From positions 124,001 to 188,000 of the forward strand of contig JAGQDJ010000079.1 of assembly GCA_022885665.1 (NCBI GenBank): a stretch of DNA of 64,000 bases, given 5' to 3'. The position numbers and the translations under genes were made by a program. Positions 60,583 to 64,000 of the stretch are shown one piece after another. Origin of the DNA: Triops longicaudatus. Lineage: Eukaryota; Arthropoda; Branchiopoda; Notostraca; Triopsidae. The notes under the pieces are model-generated. The model saw only the letters and a list, made by a program, of their open reading frames with translations. It ran no database searches and had not been told where the DNA came from. The stretch's first letter is position 1. The number at the start of each line of letters is the position of its first letter.

Positions 60583-60686
60583 ATGGCGGAAGGCGGTCTG
60601 AAACCCTGTACTAACTCGGAAACAACGACTGTCGCAGACAAGGGACCGTCATTAAACAGAGTCTTCCACGCTCCCAAGTTAGAAAG
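60583..60686 (+). CDS. Candidate first coding exon of an unidentified gene (partial)
   Basis: An ATG in strong context (GAGCCATGGCGG) opens a 104-nt exon, MAEGGLKPCTNSETTTVADK followed by GPSLNRVFHAPKLER, ending at AAAG|GTAAAA. The codon pattern looks coding and the donor is good, but no second exon was found before the window end, 3.3 kb on. It may continue beyond 64000 after a long intron, or be chance. Confidence 0.35.
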
Positions 60687-61739
60687 GTAAAAACAAAGTG
60701 CATGCAATCGTCATTGTCAGAAATTGTTACAACGCTGCAGCTCTTATTGAACAAAGCGTACTGGAATTTTAACAACAAAGTTTTGACTACGTCATTACTA
60801 AGCAGTGAATTGCAATTAATGCACACCGACTATTGAGATTTTTTTAAATAGCTAAAGAAAAGTTAAATATTCACTCATGCTGGAGGAACAAATGACTGAC
60901 TAGAGATAATTTTAAAAAACTGCTGCTTTGTTTATCCTAGAATTGGTTGAGTAGAAAGAAAAGGAAATCAAACGAGTTTTCCTGAATTTGGATTAGTGTT
61001 ATTTTTATGCATCGAATGTTATCCCATAATCGCAAGGAGAGAAAATATACAGAAAGGAATTACTTTTTGCTGAGAACTTCGGGTAAGCTCACTGATTCAA
61101 TAAGGTTACACTTCTTGCCAGAGAATCTGTATAATTTATGGTTTTAATTCAGATTAAATAAAGTATCTCCGTATATTGGATAATGGAAAGTAGTGGGAAG
61201 CTACATTTCCCTTGATTTCTCGTTGGTAATCCCCCGCACAATTACACGATGACAGGTTAGGTGTGTGTGCTTCAGTAGGGTTACCATGTCAACAATACAA
61301 GCTTCTTCATTTTCAGTCGTCAATATTTCACGTCGAACCTTATCTACGTTGCATTTCCTACCCGTAACGAACGTATGTACCCTTCAAAATGAGCGTCGTC
61401 ATGGAAGCTTCTACCCTTGAGTAGTAAACTGTACACGCGGAAACCGAGGAACTTACAAGCCTGTTTTGATGGATTTACGGTTACATACCGGAGATTAATT
61501 CACGCTTTCTTTAACGAAGATGTGCGCAAAGTGAGCACAAGGTTATTCCTTGTTACGCTTCACACTGATCGCTGTTACGTCATAACTTTCGTAATTTTAG
61601 GATGCACGGAACCCCGAACAAACAATTCCTCCAGTTTCTGTTAAATACATTATTATATAACAGAAAAACCTTGTGACTCGTATATTACAATAACGACATT
61701 TGTGGAAGACCGTTTAGTTCACACCAAAATGGTCTAAAA
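60687..61739. other. Non-coding DNA, left of the nested transposons
   Basis: About 1 kb, possibly the intron of the gene starting at 60583. The frame at 61417-61644 has no motif or splice partner. Nothing else seen. Confidence 0.4.
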
Positions 61740-62707
61740 CTGTGGTCCCAAAACTTTTTGGAGTCACGGACCACTTTCAGAGACACATTTTTTTCTGCGG
61801 CCCATCTTGTAATCGGTTGAAAAGAAAATATAAAACCATCCTAGGCTACAGAATCATAGGTAAGCTCCGGGCGTGACGCTTTTGGTAGAAAACGATTTAA
61901 ATACAGTCAAAGCTTCTTATTCGCCGATTCTATATCCGCGGTTTCGGTATTCGTGGACGAAATTTTTAAGACCGACTCTCTATTCGCGTGTCATTCTGAT
62001 CAAAATCATTCAAAATCTTGGTATTTTTGGAACAAACTAATATTACAACTATTTTCGTGTTATAATAAAATCCCATAGAGAAGTCTATTTTTGAGCAAAA
62101 AAAAAAAAGCGTTAAGAGGGTAAAAGAAAAAAGGCAAGCCGCTTTAACTGGGAGCAATAATGACGTTTTCACAAGATTTAATAAAAGAACATACATTTAA
62201 GGCACAAGTAGTAAAGCAAAGATCGCTTCGTGCAATTAAAAATGCTGAAACTAAGCTAATACATGAAATTTACTTTCAAATTTAATATTATTTTGTAAAA
62301 CAGGTTCAGTTTATAAAGCCAAGTTTGATTTTCAGAATAAAAACTTATGAAATGGTTATTGCAATCAGCTGAGCTATAATATTTTAAAGGTGATGAAGCA
62401 GGAAAAAAGCAACCTAGTACTTCAAGGAGACACACAGGCTTAATAACGATAAATTTTCCTGTTCGGTAGACTAGACCTAAATTACAATTCCTTGTAGTTC
62501 TATCTTTATTTGTCGGAATTTTGGAACGCATTCCTATCTTCAAATGCAATTTCACTCTCCTCATTCGCGGTGTTCTTTATCCGCGGTGTTTCTCTGGAAC
62601 GTATACCCCGCAAATAGGGAGCTTTGACTGTACGCACTAGCTTCCATATCGCACCGTCACGCAGCCCAATTTCTAACCGTTGGCGGCCCATGGATTGGTG
62701 ACCGCTG
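61740..62707. mobile_element. hAT-like non-autonomous element, interrupted by a Tigger-like insertion
   Basis: The left end CTGTGGTCCCAAAACTTTTT (continuing GGAGTCACGGACC) and the right end CCCATGGATTGGTGACCGCTG are typical hAT MITE termini. They are flanked by 8-bp direct repeats matching at 7 of 8 bases: GTCTAAAA at 61732-61739 and GTCGAAAA at 62708-62715. Without the inserted element and one TA the hAT part is about 239 bp. No coding frame. Confidence 0.75.
61904..62630. mobile_element. Pogo/Tigger-like non-autonomous element, nested copy
   Basis: 727 bp, with terminal inverted repeats starting CAGTCAAAGCT on both ends (perfect over 11 bp, then similar over about 25: TATTCGCCG against TATTTGCGG). 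It is flanked by TA on both sides (61902-61903, 62631-62632), as for Tc1/mariner/pogo elements. It sits inside the hAT-like element, so it is the younger insertion. No transposase frame. Confidence 0.85.
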
Positions 62708-64000
62708 GTCGAAAACGAAATCTACAGTTTTCGTTACCAAGCTGTTTTCCCATTGTTTCTCGTCTTATTATTTTCACAAAGAGAAACCAAACAAGATTCC
62801 CAAATCTATCAATGAATTATCCCTTTAATCTTGCCACTGCGCAGTATTTTTCCCCCCAACAAGCTCTGTAAACCACACCATTGTAAAAAATACAGGCGGA
62901 GCTCCGCAAAAACAAATGGAACAAAATAGTCACTTCTTTTTCTTTTCGTTGAGGGGAAGAAGACAAAAGCAAATTACCCGCAGAAGATCTACTGCGTACT
63001 TCGTCTTCTCCTTTAGCCTTTTTGGGAGGGTGTATAGGAAAGTTCCCATCTTTTAATTTTTTCTTCTTAAGCCACTTTTCAAAAGTCCGCCACCTCTATT
63101 GAAGACAAAAATCTTTCGCTTAAATCTTACCAGCAATCTCATAACGCAGGGGCAAAATGTGGCGAACCAAGTAATACCATTTATTTCGTTTTCTTTTTGC
63201 TTTGCATTTAAGAAGTTCACAGAATCCGTGCGCTTTCTGGAAAAAAAATCCTCCTTGCAGAGTTTGGTTAAAAAAAGACAACTTGTCTTTTTTTTCCTTT
63301 CCCATCAATAGCAATGGATGATTTAAAGTTTGAAAAGTGAGCGTTACGGAACCTTATCAACGAAGGAACGCTCAATATAACGGCTCCATTATCAGGCGTT
63401 AAAGATAAAAAAAATACCAAACTTCGGCACTCCTCTCCGAGATCGATACACCGTACTTTTGAGGCAAGTAGAAGCTGTATGACCACGCAGCTGTAGGATA
63501 CGAGTCTTAACACCTTTTTTTTTTTCTTTACTTGGACTCTGGCCCATTCGGTATACATACGTTGAAAACTCGGTCGCAGACTTTCCTAAAAGCTAAAACA
63601 TTCGGTCGCTTGCCAAGAGCGCGAACACTAATAAAAATTACAAACGCCTTCGTATAGCACACACACCGGGGCTCCCCGGAGATATATTAGCATCATAAAC
63701 AGGAAGCTTCTCAGATCGCGTTGTGAAGAGCAAGAAAAAAAAGGAGCTACAGGCTTAGAAAATTTCAAGAAATACACTCCCCAGCACCAAAGTTAGTTTA
63801 AGCACTAAAGAGCTAAGTCGATCAAAGACGTGACTGTTATACCAATGCTCTCTGGCAGGCTTAAAAGGAAGATTTCACAACGAAAATATAATTTCTATGC
63901 AAAGGATCTACCCAAAATAGGCTTCACTATATCAGCGTTTTCTGGAGTGCTTAAATTGTAAAGAAACATACTCTACGATGTAATAATACGCAATTCATAC
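62708..64000. other. Right-edge non-coding DNA
   Basis: About 1.3 kb with poly-T/poly-A runs and no supported exon, RNA gene or repeat. Frames at 62680-62871, 63099-63311 and 63268-63558 lack family features. Confidence 0.45.

Noticed and set aside
61966..62196. 76-codon frame inside the Tigger-like element as a transposase remnant
   Set aside because: AT-rich, no DDE-type motif or CENPB-like helix-turn-helix; the element looks fully non-autonomous.
1..64000. CRISPR arrays, operons, prophage, bacterial promoters
   Set aside because: The DNA is eukaryotic with spliceosomal introns throughout; no regularly spaced identical repeats were found.
1..64000. tRNA genes
   Set aside because: I looked for GGTTCGA-type B boxes; the few hits lie in coding exons or lack an A box and cloverleaf, but a tRNA search program could still find one.

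Overview
This is animal nuclear DNA: about 40% GC by eye, protein-coding genes cut into many short exons by GT-AG introns mostly 50-90 bp long, and no bacterial operon signals. The genes are conserved metazoan ones. A mitochondrial-clan cytochrome P450 that resembles the ecdysteroid hydroxylase CYP302A1 (disembodied), and an animal PEP-synthase-like protein of a type I recall mainly from non-insect arthropods, suggest an arthropod, perhaps a chelicerate or crustacean. That placement is inference. All exon models come from reading splice sites by eye and checking that the reading phases add up.

Layout. 1-508 (-): RNF14 N-terminus. 1762-3677 (+): mitochondrial P450. 4483-7067 (-): cyclic-nucleotide-gated channel alpha subunit, with a hAT-type MITE in one intron. 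9855-21344 (+): O-GlcNAc transferase, spread out by a 5.7-kb intron. 22673-24209 (+): SLC35C2. 24556-25991 (-): CWC25. 27256-28303 (+): LSM12. 28435-29763 (-): SLC7A6OS/Iwr1. 30202-31501 (+): ZDHHC3/7 palmitoyltransferase. 32106-37754 (+): PEP-synthase/PigC-like protein in 23 exons. 37922-38409 (-): a small Cys-rich type I membrane protein rebuilt from three exons. 39104-40264 (+): RPL14, with one box C/D snoRNA candidate in each of its three introns. 40447-42819 (-): nibrin. 42879-46533 (+): DNA topoisomerase I. 48254-50250 (+): divergent synaptotagmin. 50617-52733 (-): PWP1. 56266-58195 (+): unrecognised secreted protein. 60583-60686 (+): a lone candidate first exon. The right-hand 11 kb is gene-poor and holds several non-autonomous DNA transposons, including a pogo/Tigger-like element nested in a hAT-like one.

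From 22 to 53 kb the genes are tightly packed and mostly alternate in strand, giving convergent 3' ends 130-370 bp apart and short divergent promoters; the nibrin and TOP1 start codons are only 59 bp apart. The genes do not form one pathway. Several serve nuclear gene expression (CWC25 splicing, Iwr1 RNA polymerase II import, LSM12, RPL14 and PWP1 in ribosomes, TOP1 and nibrin in DNA topology and repair). SLC35C2, ZDHHC and OGT act in glycosylation or protein modification. The most interesting items are the three snoRNA candidates, the small Cys-rich and secreted orphan proteins, the animal PEP-synthase-like protein, the nibrin/TOP1 intergenic region and the nested transposons.
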